A DNA stretch of 64,000 bases from Asanoa ishikariensis (lineage in GTDB: Bacteria > Actinomycetota > Actinomycetes > Mycobacteriales > Micromonosporaceae): positions 1,736,001 to 1,800,000 of the forward strand of contig NZ_FNQB01000003.1 in NCBI RefSeq assembly GCF_900107455.1. Direction: 5' to 3'. Below the pieces are notes generated by a model. It had not been told where the DNA came from and searched no databases. It saw nothing but the letters and a program-made list of their open reading frames with translations. Shown here one piece after another: positions 43,196 to 51,933 of this stretch (position 1 is the first letter of the stretch; every line of letters starts with the position of its first letter). Made by a program: the position numbers and the translations under genes.

Positions 43196-43226
43196 CATTG
43201 CAATGTGGTTGCAAGCGCCCTGCAAC
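43196..43226. promoter_or_regulatory. Cluster of TTGCA dyads in divergent promoter
   Basis: CATTGCAATG (43196-43205) is a perfect palindrome. TTGCAA recurs at 43198 and 43209, one helical turn apart. GTTGCA (43208-43213) and TGCAAC (43221-43226) form an inverted repeat with a 7-bp spacer. The cluster lies between the start of the fusion gene (43159) and the methyltransferase (43282). Confidence 0.45.
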
Positions 43227-43281
43227 GTCCGTGCGGAGCCTTTTACGGGACGAGTTCTTGACTTCCGTAGGGGGAAAGATC

Positions 43282-44337
43282 ATGGCAATCGACAACGACC
43301 GGTTGATGGAGTTCCTGGGCCGGTTCGTCGGTGATCTGGGCGCGACGATGGCGGCGGGCAACGTGGTGGTCGGCGAGCGGCTGGGGCTCTACCGCGCCCT
43401 CGCCGCGGCGCCGCGCACGCCGGCCGACCTGGCCGAGGCGACCGGCACCAACACGCGGTACGTCGACGAGTGGCTGCGTGGCCAGGCGGCCGGCGGCTAC
43501 GTGCAGTACGACGCGGACACCGGCTCCTACTCGCTCACCGAGGAGCAGGCGTTCGCGCTCACCGACCCGGAGGGCCCGGTCTTCGTGCCCGGCGCGTTCC
43601 AGCTCGCCCTGGGTGCGCTGCGCGCCGAACCCCGGATCACCGCAGCGGTACGCAGCGGCGACGGCGTCGGCTGGCACGAGCACGACGCCGAGGTGTTCGA
43701 AGGGTGCGAGCGGTTCTTCCGGCCCGGTTACCTGGCCAACCTGACCGCCGCGTGGCTGCCCGCGCTGGACGGTGTCGAGGACAAGCTGCGCGCGGGTGCC
43801 AGCGTCGCCGACATCGGCTGCGGGCACGGCGCGTCGACCGTCCTGATGGCCAAGGCGTTCCCGGCGTCGCGGTTCTCCGGCTCGGACTACCACGACCAGT
43901 CGATCATGCAGGCGCACAAGCGGGCGGCGGACGCCGGTGTGGCCGAGCGGGTCTCGTTCGAGGCCGCGACCGCGCAGACCTTCAGCGGCGGCCCGTACGA
44001 CCTGGTCACGACGTTCGACGCGATCCACGACATGGGTGACCCGCTGGGCGCGGCCCGGCACGTTCGGGAGTCGCTGGCCACCGACGGCACGTGGATGATC
44101 GTCGAGCCGATCGCCGGTGACACGGTCTCGGAGAACCTCAACCCGGTCGGCCGGGTGTACTACGGGTTCTCCACGTTCCTGTGCGTGCCCAACGCGCTCT
44201 CGCAGGAGGGCGGCTACGCCCTGGGCGCCCAGGCCGGCGAGGCGGCCATCCGCCGGATCGCCACCGAGGCCGGCTTCACGCGCTTCCGCCGGGTCTCCGA
44301 GACCCCGTTCAACCTGGTGTACGAGGCCCGGCCCTAA
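43282..44337 (+). CDS. SAM-dependent methyltransferase with N-terminal winged helix
   Basis: 351 residues from an ATG with GGGGAAAG upstream. Residues 1-110 are a helical winged-helix-like dimerisation region (RLMEFLGRFVGDLGATMAAGNVVVGERLGLYRALAAAPRTPADLAEATGTNTRYVDEWLRGQAAGGYV), as in O-methyltransferase-like proteins. The catalytic half has motif I SVADIGCGHGASTVLMAKAFP, then SDYHDQSI and DLVTTFDAIHDMGDP. It likely methylates a small molecule. The neighbouring divergent fusion enzyme suggests a shared natural-product pathway, but that is positional inference. Confidence 0.88.
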   Translation: MAIDNDRLMEFLGRFVGDLGATMAAGNVVVGERLGLYRALAAAPRTPADLAEATGTNTRYVDEWLRGQAAGGYVQYDADTGSYSLTEEQAFALTDPEGPVFVPGAFQLALGALRAEPRITAAVRSGDGVGWHEHDAEVFEGCERFFRPGYLANLTAAWLPALDGVEDKLRAGASVADIGCGHGASTVLMAKAFPASRFSGSDYHDQSIMQAHKRAADAGVAERVSFEAATAQTFSGGPYDLVTTFDAIHDMGDPLGAARHVRESLATDGTWMIVEPIAGDTVSENLNPVGRVYYGFSTFLCVPNALSQEGGYALGAQAGEAAIRRIATEAGFTRFRRVSETPFNLVYEARP

Positions 44338-44352
44338 GAATTTCCGTCCGGC

Positions 44353-44380
44353 TGTCGATTCCGGCATCGTGGGGTTCGTC
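44353..44380 (+). promoter_or_regulatory. ECF42-type promoter ahead of the DGPF-sigma operon
   Basis: TGTCGA (44353-44358) and CGTC (44377-44380) with 18 bp between. As I recall, the reported ECF42 motif is TGTCGA at -35 and CGA/TC at -10, so this is a good match to a self-recognised promoter. It lies 50 bp upstream of the DGPF gene start and right after the methyltransferase stop. Confidence 0.65.
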
Positions 44381-44429
44381 GGTGCGGTGAGGGGGCCGCA
44401 CCGCGACCCCACGTACGGAAGGCCTCTCC

Positions 44430-44786
44430 ATGGCGAAGTACATGCTGTTGATCTTCGGCGACCCGGCCCAGTGGGACGCGATGACGCCGGACGAGTGGAA
44501 GGCGCACGACGCCGCGCACGCCGCCTTTCACGACGCCGCCGGTGCGCGCGTCGTCAGTGCCGCGCAACTGGAGTCGCCGCCGGTGGCGACGACCCTGCGG
44601 GCCGGCTCCGACGGCGGGCTGGTGCTGACCGACGGGCCGTTCCTCGAGACCAAGGAGGGGCTGGGCGGGTTCTACCTCGTCGATGCCGACGACCTCGACG
44701 AGGTCACCAAGCTGGCGGCTCTGCTGCCCGAGGTGCGGGCCGCGCACAGCGCGGTGGAGATCCGTCCGGTGGTCGACCACGGATGA
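44430..44786 (+). CDS. DGPF/YciI-like protein partnered with an ECF42 sigma factor
   Basis: 118 residues. YciI-type fold with MAKYMLLIFGDPAQWDAMTPDEW at the start and the name-giving DGPF in LTDGPFLETKEGLGGFYLVDADDLDE. DGPF proteins are encoded beside ECF42 sigma factors and are their typical targets; their biochemical role is unknown. The stop overlaps the sigma start (ATGA), so the two are coupled. Confidence 0.92.
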   Translation: MAKYMLLIFGDPAQWDAMTPDEWKAHDAAHAAFHDAAGARVVSAAQLESPPVATTLRAGSDGGLVLTDGPFLETKEGLGGFYLVDADDLDEVTKLAALLPEVRAAHSAVEIRPVVDHG

Positions 44787-46003
44787 GCGAGGCGATCGAC
44801 GCGGCGGTGGCGCTGGCCCACCGCCGCGAGTGGGCGCAGCTACTGGCCGTGCTGGCCCGGACGACCGGGGACCTGGCGCTGGCCGAGGAGTGCGTCCAGG
44901 AGGCGTTCGCCTCGGCGCTGGAGGTGTGGCCGGTGGAAGGCGTCCCGGCCCGGCCCGGTGCCTGGCTCACGCGGGTCGCCCGCAACCGCGCTCTTGACGA
45001 GCTGCGCCGGCGGGCGGCGTTCCGGCGGCGCCTGCCGTTGCTGGTCACCGACGGCGCTGTCCCGTCGCCGGAGGACGGGTTGGACGACGACCGGCTCCGG
45101 CTGATCTTCACATGTTGCCACCCCGCGCTGTCCCAGGAGGCGCAGGCGGCCTTGACGCTGCGGCTGGTCTGCGGGCTGTCGACGGGCGAGGTCGCCCGGG
45201 CGTTCCTGGTGTCCGAGCCGACGATGGCGGCGCGGCTGACCCGGGCCAAGAAGAAGATCGCGACCGCCCGGATCCCTTATCGGACGCCGCCGCCGGAGTC
45301 CTTGGGTGAGCGGGTCTCGGTGGTGCTCGAGGTCGTGCAGCTCATCTTCAGCACCGGGCACACGGCGCCGGCGGGGCCGGGGCTGGTGCGGCACGACCTG
45401 CTCGACCGGGCGCTGGACCTGGGCCGGCTGCTGCACCTGCTGATGCCCACCTCGGCGGACGTCTCGGCCCAGCTCGCGCTGATGCTGTTGACCTCCGCAC
45501 GGGCCTCGGCGCGGGTGTCTCCTGACGGGCGGCTGCTGTTGCTGTCCGAACAGGACCGTTCACTGTGGAACGCTGGGCAGATCGAGCAGGGCGAGGCGTT
45601 GTTGGTCGAGGCGCTGCGGCGTGGGCCGCCTGGCCGCTATGCGCTCCAGGCGGCGATCGCCGCTTCCCACGCTTCCGCTCCTGGCTGGGAGGCGACCGAC
45701 TGGCATGAGATCGTCGCCCTCTACGAGCGGCTCTTCGTCCTGTGGCCCTCGCCGGTGGTCGCGCTGAACCGGGCCGTGGCGCTCGGGATGCGGGACGGGC
45801 CGTCGGCGGGGTTGGACGCGCTCGCCCCGCTGTTGAGCGAGCCGGCGCTGGCCACGTATCCCTATCTCAGCGCCGCGCGGGCCGACTTCCTGCGGCAGCT
45901 CGGGCGGGTTTCGGCGGCGGCCTCGGCGTACGAGGAGGCCCTGGTCCTGACGTCCAACGACGTCGAGCGCCGGTTCCTCCTCGAACGCCTCGGCTCGCTC
46001 TAG
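44783..46003 (+). CDS. RNA polymerase ECF sigma factor, ECF42-type with TPR-like C-terminal extension
   Basis: 406 residues, twice a normal ECF sigma. Region 2: AEECVQEAFASALEVWPVEGVPARPGAWLTRVARNRALDELRRRAAF; linker with FTCCHPALSQEAQAALTLRLVCGLSTGEVARAFLVSEPTMAARLTRAKKKI as region 4. Residues 185-406 form the DUF6596/TPR-like extension (IFSTGH, LDLGRLLHLLMPTSADV, LNRAVALGMRDGPSAGLDAL, YPYLSAARADFLRQLGR), which the group needs for activity and which takes the place of an anti-sigma factor; none is encoded nearby. Likely autoregulated through the promoter at 44353-44380. Confidence 0.93.
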   Translation: MSEAIDAAVALAHRREWAQLLAVLARTTGDLALAEECVQEAFASALEVWPVEGVPARPGAWLTRVARNRALDELRRRAAFRRRLPLLVTDGAVPSPEDGLDDDRLRLIFTCCHPALSQEAQAALTLRLVCGLSTGEVARAFLVSEPTMAARLTRAKKKIATARIPYRTPPPESLGERVSVVLEVVQLIFSTGHTAPAGPGLVRHDLLDRALDLGRLLHLLMPTSADVSAQLALMLLTSARASARVSPDGRLLLLSEQDRSLWNAGQIEQGEALLVEALRRGPPGRYALQAAIAASHASAPGWEATDWHEIVALYERLFVLWPSPVVALNRAVALGMRDGPSAGLDALAPLLSEPALATYPYLSAARADFLRQLGRVSAAASAYEEALVLTSNDVERRFLLERLGSL

Positions 46004-46623
46004 GCGGTCTGCACCAACGGATTCGTCGGGTGGAACAGGCCGTCCGGGTTGTGGAACCAGAGCCAGACGTGCATGGTGACCAGCTTCGGGTGCCAGAATC
46101 CGAACGCCTCGCCACCGTTGGTCCTGGCGCAGTCGGCTTCCGCGTCCGCCGGCACGAAGGTGCCGTCCTGGTAGTGGCAGGCGGCGGCGAACTCGCCATA
46201 GGTCGCGCCTGGTAGCGGTGGCCCGGTCGGCTGCTCGGGCCAGACCCATTCCAGGGCGCCGAGCTCCCACCGGTTGTCGTTCTTGACGTAGACGAGGATC
46301 GCCGGTGCGGTGAGGTCGAAGGCCGGCGCCTTGGGGTTCAGGTAGTGGTAGCCCATGCCGGGCATCATCGGGGTGATGATCTGGTAGCCGGCCTGCTGCG
46401 CGAACGGCAGGTCGGAGACGTACTTCGCCGTCGCCGCTCTTGCCTTCGCGAGGGCGGCGGCCAGCTCGGGCGTGGTTTGTTGGCTCTGGGTCTGGCTTTG
46501 GGTCTTTGTGGCGTGGGCCGGCATGCTCGCGGGCTGCTCTTGCGCGTCCTTCTCCCCGCAGGCCGCCGTCGCGCCGCCAACCAGGAGCAGTGTGACGGCC
46601 GCCGCCAACAGGCGGGCCTTCAT
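46000..46623 (-). CDS. Secreted lipoprotein of unknown function
   Basis: 207 residues. Signal peptide with lipobox TAAC (Cys22), then a polar Gln/Thr-rich linker (TKTQSQTQSQQTT). The folded part (about 55-207) is aromatic-rich with repeated histidines: GMGYHYLNPKAP, EWVWPEQPTG, FGFWHPKLVTMHVWLWFHNPDGLFHPTNP. The His spacing would allow metal or haem binding, but I do not recognise a family. It is coupled to the DUF4242 gene by an ATGA overlap and is convergent with the sigma gene (4-bp overlap). Confidence 0.8.
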   Translation of the reverse strand: MKARLLAAAVTLLLVGGATAACGEKDAQEQPASMPAHATKTQSQTQSQQTTPELAAALAKARAATAKYVSDLPFAQQAGYQIITPMMPGMGYHYLNPKAPAFDLTAPAILVYVKNDNRWELGALEWVWPEQPTGPPLPGATYGEFAAACHYQDGTFVPADAEADCARTNGGEAFGFWHPKLVTMHVWLWFHNPDGLFHPTNPLVQTA

Positions 46624-46892
46624 GAGTAGAAGTAAGGGTCGAGGACCCGGACTTCGCTGATCCGGTCGACCGGCAGCGCGTTGCGACCGGCGGTGCGGCG
46701 GACGGCTTCGGGGTCCGGAGCGTCGTACACGCAGAAGGTCTTGGTCTTGTCACTGGTCACGTAGGAGTGGAGCCAGGTGACGCCCTCCTCGGCGTTGCGG
46801 TCAACGACGCCCAGGCAGGTGGCCGCGCCCGCCTCGTCGACGGGGATGTGCAGTCCGCCGTCGAAGGTCCGCTCCACGATGTATCTCGGCAT
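46620..46892 (-). CDS. DUF4242 (SCO4226-like, nickel-binding type) protein
   Basis: 90 residues from an ATG with GGGAGG upstream. MPRYIVERTFDGGLHIPVDE, then TWLHSYVTSDKTKTFCVYDAPDPEAVRRTAGRNALPVDRISEVRVLDP are the blocks of DUF4242; a Streptomyces member (SCO4226) is known as a nickel-binding ferredoxin-like barrel. Operon with the lipoprotein gene and 94 bp downstream of the LAL regulator gene on the same strand. Confidence 0.88.
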   Translation of the reverse strand: MPRYIVERTFDGGLHIPVDEAGAATCLGVVDRNAEEGVTWLHSYVTSDKTKTFCVYDAPDPEAVRRTAGRNALPVDRISEVRVLDPYFYS

Positions 46893-46986
46893 CTCGTTTC
46901 CTCCCGGTGGTGGTTTCTCATCACCGTAGGAATCGGGCGGGCTCCGGAAATCCGAACAACTACCCAGGTTGCGGGTACGGGTCTGC

Positions 46987-49500
46987 CTAGGTTGCGATGC
47001 CTCGGCGGGACGCTTCCGAGATGGCCTGGGTGCGGCTGCTGACGCCGAGCTTGCGCAGGATCGCCGAGACGTGGTGGTGAACGGTCTTCTCCGAGAGGAA
47101 CAACCGGGCGGCGATCTCGGCGTTGGAGTCACCTTGGCGGACCAGCGTCAGCACCTCGCCTTCGCGCCGGGTCAACCGGCCGGGGTTGCTGGCGGTGTCG
47201 GGGCGAGGGCCGCGGGGCAGGTTGCGTACGCCCAGCTCGCGGAGCCGCCTTGTGGCGATGGCCGCGGCGGGGCGGGCGCCGAGGCGCTGGAACCCGTCTA
47301 GTGCCCTGCGTAGGTCTTCCTCGCTCGCGGAGTCGGTCAACGTCAGGGCTTCGTCGTAAGGGCAACCGGTCGGGTCCCACGCGGGCGGCTCGCTCGCGCG
47401 GTCGACGCCGGCGAGTCGGCGCAATCGGGTGAGCTCTGCGACGACCGGTCCGGCGTGGCGGTCCGCGGCTTGTTCTCGGACGTCACGGGTCGCCGCGTCC
47501 ACGGCGTCGTTGCGGCCTTCGAGCCACAGCGCCTCGGCGTGGGCGAGGGCGACCGGGGCGCGGTACTGGAGCTCCTGCTGTCCCTTTAGGAGCGTTCGTG
47601 CCTCCTCGATCGGCGCCCACTGGTCGGGGTCGCCGCGCCGGGCACGGATCGTACCGATGGTGGTCAGGGCAAGGATCCGCAGCAATGGCACGGACTCCGC
47701 GGACCGCAACACGAAGCCGGCGTCGTCGGCCGCGGCGTCCCAGCGTCCCTGGTCGAGATGGAACCGCGCCCGGTACGCCTGCACATACAGTCGCCAGCCC
47801 TCCAGACCGAGCTCGTCGCACAGCTCGATGCCGCGATCGAGCCAACCCGCCAGGTCGTACGCCCGGGTGCGGGTCATCGCCCATCCCACGTGGATGAACG
47901 CCCGGCCGACGTGCTCCTCGAAGCCGGGCCGGTCCGCCAACGCGAGGCTGCGTTCGAGCTTGTCGAGCCCCGTCCGCTCACCCGCGAGCAGCTCGATGGT
48001 GCCGATGTTGTTGAGCGCGTGGACGATCACGCCGGTGTCGTCGAGGGCCTCGGCGAGGTCGATCGCCCGTCGCGCCCAGGCGACGGTCTCGTCCCTTCGC
48101 TCGTCGTTGAGCGAGAGCTGAGACAGGTTGCTGTACGCGAGAGCCAGCTCCCGACCGGGCGGCAGGCCTTCGAGGATGCGCACGGCCTCGTCGCCCCGCC
48201 GGGTGGCCTCCTCGGTGCGCGCGCCACACCAGAGCCGGCGAGTGAGCAACGACAGCGCGGCGGCCTCCCCGCGCCGGTCCCCCGCTTGTCTTCGCACCGC
48301 TATGGCGTGTTCCAGTGCGGTGATCGACTCGTCGGTCTGGTCGGTGAGGTAGCACTCCTGCGACTGGCGCTCGAGCAGGTCGGCCCTGGTCTCGGGCGGC
48401 AGCCCGTTCCCGAACCGCAACGCCCGCGCGTAGTGCGCGGCGGCCTCCCGATGCGCCCCGATGGCGGCGGCCTGCTCGGCGGCCCTGGGCGCGAACCGCT
48501 GAACGGCCTCGGCGTCACCGGCGGCCTCGGCGTGGTGGGCGAGCCGGGTCGCGTCGCCGGCCGGGATGGTGGCGAGGGCGGTGCGGTGCAGGGCTCTCCT
48601 TCGGTGGGGGCTGAGCGACTCCTCGATCGTCCGGCGGGCAAGCTCGTGCCGGAACCGGACGCCGCCTCCCGGCGCTACCTCGATGATGCCGGCGGCGAGG
48701 GCCCGCTCGACTCCGCGGGCCGCGGTCTCGTCGACCAGGGCGTCCAGGAGGTGAAGCTCGCACTGCGGCACGGCGATCGACACCGCCTCGACGACGCTGG
48801 TCGCGGCCTCGTCGAGGCGGGCGGCCCGGGCCAGCACCGCGTCCCTTATGGTCGCCGGGATGTCGTCGCCGCGGGCGGCGAGCACTTCGGTGACGAAGAA
48901 CGGATTGCCCGCGGTGGCGCGGTGCAGCTCGTGCGGGTCCAGACCGTAGGGCCGAGCGAGCCCGGCGACGGCGTCCGCCGAGAGCGGCTCGGCGGTCAGC
49001 CTTCTGACGGAGCCGCGGACCTCTCCCAGCAGCCGTCGGAGTGGGTGTGTCCTGCCGAGCTCGTCGTCGCGGTAGGTGGCGATGACGAGCATGGGCAGCG
49101 CCCCGATTCTGCGGCCGAGCAGGCTCAGCACGTCGAGGGTGGCCTCGTCGGCCCAGTGCAGATCCTCGAGCACCATGATGCCCTTGGCCTGCCGAGCGAT
49201 CTCCGCCGCGACCTGGTGCGGCTTCGCCCCGGCGGCGATCAGCTCGTGCAGCGCGCCGCCGCTGTCCTGCGCGATGTCCGTGAACGGGCCCAGCGGGCGA
49301 GGCGTGAACAGGGGGTCGCACGCGCCCCAGAGGACCGGCCCCTGGTGGCGGCAGAACTCCCTGACCAAGGCGGTCTTCCCGCCACCCGCCTCGCCGCCGA
49401 GCAGCACGAGGACGCCGCCGTTGCCCGCGGTCACGGCATCGAGCGCGGCAGCCAGCGCGGCAAGCTGCGGCGCGCGCTCGACCAGGCCCGACGCTTCCAC
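46987..49500 (-). CDS. LuxR-family (LAL) ATP-binding transcriptional regulator
   Basis: 837 residues from a GTG at 49500. N-terminal AAA/STAND ATPase with Walker [10 protein letters not shown] (about 35-43) and Walker [22 protein letters not shown]; a long TPR-like middle; C-terminal LuxR helix-turn-helix [48 protein letters not shown] regulators act as ATP-driven switches for sugar use or secondary metabolism. The genes just downstream (DUF4242, lipoprotein) are its nearest candidates for targets. The frame is open to 49677 but the conserved protein starts near [13 protein letters not shown]. Confidence 0.92.
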   Translation of the reverse strand: MEASGLVERAPQLAALAAALDAVTAGNGGVLVLLGGEAGGGKTALVREFCRHQGPVLWGACDPLFTPRPLGPFTDIAQDSGGALHELIAAGAKPHQVAAEIARQAKGIMVLEDLHWADEATLDVLSLLGRRIGALPMLVIATYRDDELGRTHPLRRLLGEVRGSVRRLTAEPLSADAVAGLARPYGLDPHELHRATAGNPFFVTEVLAARGDDIPATIRDAVLARAARLDEAATSVVEAVSIAVPQCELHLLDALVDETAARGVERALAAGIIEVAPGGGVRFRHELARRTIEESLSPHRRRALHRTALATIPAGDATRLAHHAEAAGDAEAVQRFAPRAAEQAAAIGAHREAAAHYARALRFGNGLPPETRADLLERQSQECYLTDQTDESITALEHAIAVRRQAGDRRGEAAALSLLTRRLWCGARTEEATRRGDEAVRILEGLPPGRELALAYSNLSQLSLNDERRDETVAWARRAIDLAEALDDTGVIVHALNNIGTIELLAGERTGLDKLERSLALADRPGFEEHVGRAFIHVGWAMTRTRAYDLAGWLDRGIELCDELGLEGWRLYVQAYRARFHLDQGRWDAAADDAGFVLRSAESVPLLRILALTTIGTIRARRGDPDQWAPIEEARTLLKGQQELQYRAPVALAHAEALWLEGRNDAVDAATRDVREQAADRHAGPVVAELTRLRRLAGVDRASEPPAWDPTGCPYDEALTLTDSASEEDLRRALDGFQRLGARPAAAIATRRLRELGVRNLPRGPRPDTASNPGRLTRREGEVLTLVRQGDSNAEIAARLFLSEKTVHHHVSAILRKLGVSSRTQAISEASRRGIAT

Positions 49501-49564
49501 ACCCGCACACTGACAGAGCCCGGCGCGGTGCACTGTCAGGTTTGCGTCGGGCGGCGGCTGGTGT

Positions 49565-49876
49565 TCAGGCAGGCTCCGGGTCCTGGTAGTACCAGAAGCG
49601 GGCACGGCGAAGCTCGTCCCCGACCCGGATCGCCAGGCGCCGGCCCTCGGCGGCCAGGGCGTCGTACTCGGCGTCACTGATCGGGCGGCTGTCGTGGGGG
49701 TCGGCGATGTTGACCATCGAGTCGGACCATTTCTGCCAGGCCTCGAGCCGCCCGACGAGGCTGGGCGACAGGCCGAGCTCCGCCGGATCGTGCGGTTCGT
49801 ACAGGCCGCCGTACTTGTCAGGGCCCCAGACCCAGGTGGGGTAACAGCCCCAGTCGTCCATGATCTTGATCAGCAT
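49565..49876 (-). CDS. Hypothetical protein, 103 aa
   Basis: Begins [47 protein letters not shown], with a run of Trp, Tyr and Pro, followed by a helical part [34 protein letters not shown]. It has a strong ribosome site (GGGAGG) that lies inside the end of the DUF2809 gene, 3 bp away, so the two are cotranscribed. No family is recognised; it looks like a small actinobacterial cytosolic protein. Confidence 0.75.
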   Translation of the reverse strand: MLIKIMDDWGCYPTWVWGPDKYGGLYEPHDPAELGLSPSLVGRLEAWQKWSDSMVNIADPHDSRPISDAEYDALAAEGRRLAIRVGDELRRARFWYYQDPEPA

Positions 49877-49879
49877 CGT

Positions 49880-50275
49880 TCACCTCCCGCGCCGGCCCAG
49901 GACCCAGTGCAGTGCGACGAGTGGCACTATGCCGGCCGGGTACCAGAACAGATCGACCAGGTCGAACCGCGCCCCGAGCGCTAGGCGGGCCAACAGGCTC
50001 CGGTCGGACAGCTCGGCCGGGATGCCGGTGAGCTGGAAAAGCTCGGTGGCCCAGCACCAGGCCCAGGCGACGGCGCCGGCCACGAACGGCGAACAGCGCG
50101 GCCGAAGAAACAGCACACCCACATAGACCATCGACGCGTACAGCACGGTGCCGGAGATCTGCTCGACGGCGCCCGTGCTGTCGACCTGACCCGCCCGAAT
50201 CATCAACGCGACGGCCAGGAAGCCGGCTGCCGCGATGAGCATCAGCAACCGAAAGCGCGGACGATCGATCAGCAC
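49880..50275 (-). CDS. DUF2809 family small membrane protein
   Basis: 131 residues from a GTG. Four membrane helices; the middle segment FVAGAVAWAWCWATELFQLTG and the end ARFDLVDLFWYPAGIVPLVALHWVLG fit DUF2809. The function is unknown. First gene of a two-gene operon. Confidence 0.82.
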   Translation of the reverse strand: MLIDRPRFRLLMLIAAAGFLAVALMIRAGQVDSTGAVEQISGTVLYASMVYVGVLFLRPRCSPFVAGAVAWAWCWATELFQLTGIPAELSDRSLLARLALGARFDLVDLFWYPAGIVPLVALHWVLGRRGR

Positions 50276-50344
50276 GCCGGGATCCTAAGCTGATCATGCA
50301 ATGCCCTCGGCGCCGCGCGGACGCGGCAGCCCGCCGCGGCACGG

Positions 50345-50489
50345 CGGTCAGAGATAGACGATTCGCCAAACGGCCCCGACCCGCCAACCTGCAGCCGGCG
50401 GCGCCTCAGCCGCCCTCGGCCAGAGTGCGGCAGCCCACCGCACCACGCCGTCACGTCGCGGTCAGCGAAAGACGATTCGTCAAACAGCC
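50345..50489. repeat. Duplicated operator-like block upstream of the MFS gene
   Basis: A 31-bp sequence at 50345-50375 recurs at 50459-50489 with 27 of 31 bases identical (offset 114 bp). Core GACGATTCG is in both; in the right copy GACGA-T-TCGTC (50471-50481) forms a perfect dyad. The surrounding GCGGCAGCCC (50323, 50427) is also repeated. The gap 50276-50537 has no convincing gene. Confidence 0.65.
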
Positions 50490-50537
50490 GCGACGCTGGA
50501 TCAAGCAACGCGGCTGTACCGAGGCAAAGCTTGCGCG

Positions 50538-51731
50538 GTGACTCTGACCTCTGATCTTCGCGAGCCGACGGCCGGCGCGGTGGCACGCCCGGCGCGATCG
50601 CCGTGGTTCGCCGTCGCCGCCGTCGGGCTCGGCATCTTCGCCCTCGTGACCAGCGAGTTCCTGCCGGCGAGCCTGCTACCCGGGATCGCCTCCGACATGA
50701 ACGTCACCGAAGGCGTAGCGGGTCAAGCGGTCACCGCCACGGCGATCATGGGAGCGATCACCGCGCCGACCATCGCCATCCTCGTACCCCGTCTGGACCG
50801 CCGCCGGCTGCTGGCTCTCCTGCTCGCCCTCGCCGTCGTCTCCGACGCGCTGGTCGCGCTCGCCCCGTGGTATCCGCTGCTACTCGTCGGCCGCCTGATC
50901 ATCGGTGTGGCGATCGCCGGCTTCTGGGCCATGGCTCTCGCGGTGGTCGGGCAACTGGTCCCGGGCCACAAGCTGGGCCGAGCGATGACGGTGGTCAACC
51001 TCGGCGTCTCGCTGGCAACCGTGACAGCGGTACCGCTCGGCACCTACCTCGGCGACGCCTGGGGCTGGCGGCCGGTGTTCTGGCTGGCCGGCGGCATGGC
51101 CGTGGTAGCCCTGATCATGTTGCTGGCCTGGCTGCCGCCGGTAGCCGCCTCCGGCGCACCGCCACTGCGCGCCCTGCTCGACACGGCCCGAGGCCGCACG
51201 ATGATCCTCGGCATGGTCGCGATCCTCCTGGTAGCGGGCGGCCACTTCGCGGCGTTCACCTACATCCGGCCGGCAGCCGAACGCGTACCCGACATAACCT
51301 CCTCGTCCCTCGCCCTGCTCCTGACGATCTTCGGCATCGCGGCCTTCGTCGGCACGATGCTCGCCGGCCCCCTGGCCGACCGCCGCCTCCGCCTCGGCGT
51401 ACTGGTGGCGCCGGTCTTGATCGGCTCGGCGGTAACGGTCTTCGCTCTGCAGTCGGGCTCGTACGGGGCGGTGGCGGCCGCGGTGGGCGTCTGGGGTCTC
51501 GCGTTCGGCGGCCTACCCACGCTGGTGCTGACCTGGGTAGCCCGGGTCGAACCGAACCGCCTTGAGCCGGCCGGCAGCCTGGCCACGGCGATGTTTCAGG
51601 TGGCGATCGCCGTCGGCGCCGCAGTCGGCGGCGTCCTGGTCGACGCCTTCGACGTCCAGGTGGCCCTGGTCGTGGCCGGCATCGCCGCCATCGCCGGGGG
51701 CGCGCTCTTCACCAGCGCCCGCCGCTTCTGA
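50538..51731 (+). CDS. MFS drug/metabolite exporter (DHA1-type)
   Basis: 397 residues from a GTG, twelve membrane helices. ALVTSEFLPASLLPGIASDMNVTEGVAGQAVTATAIMGAITAP is the first helix pair and motif of the YdhP/NepI-like exporters; LVPRLDRRRLL takes the position of motif A and WRPVFWLAGGMAVVALI the end of the first half. It likely exports a drug, sugar or nucleoside. The duplicated block upstream suggests regulated expression; the regulator is not adjacent (the AraC gene is convergent). Confidence 0.9.
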   Translation: MTLTSDLREPTAGAVARPARSPWFAVAAVGLGIFALVTSEFLPASLLPGIASDMNVTEGVAGQAVTATAIMGAITAPTIAILVPRLDRRRLLALLLALAVVSDALVALAPWYPLLLVGRLIIGVAIAGFWAMALAVVGQLVPGHKLGRAMTVVNLGVSLATVTAVPLGTYLGDAWGWRPVFWLAGGMAVVALIMLLAWLPPVAASGAPPLRALLDTARGRTMILGMVAILLVAGGHFAAFTYIRPAAERVPDITSSSLALLLTIFGIAAFVGTMLAGPLADRRLRLGVLVAPVLIGSAVTVFALQSGSYGAVAAAVGVWGLAFGGLPTLVLTWVARVEPNRLEPAGSLATAMFQVAIAVGAAVGGVLVDAFDVQVALVVAGIAAIAGGALFTSARRF

Positions 51732-51933
51732 GGTCGCATGCTGCGCCGGCCCGTGCACCGCAAGGCCCACGGTCCGGCGCATCGCGCCGCCCCTGGTAGT
51801 CGCGGCAGGCCAGGCGCCCTCGGCCCGCAGCACGGCGGCGTCGACGCAGACGGACACGGCCAGGTGCCCGTCGGTGGCGTCGTCGGCTCGCACGCCGTCT
51901 CCCCTGCTCGCGCCGGACTCCAGGCGGCGATGG

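Noticed and set aside
39929-43261. A 1,110-codon forward frame across the end of the SARP gene and antisense to the fusion enzyme
   Set aside because: It spans two real genes in the wrong frame or strand and has no domains.
51513-51893. 126-codon reverse frame after the MFS gene
   Set aside because: Antisense to the MFS 3' end, no start signal and no family resemblance.
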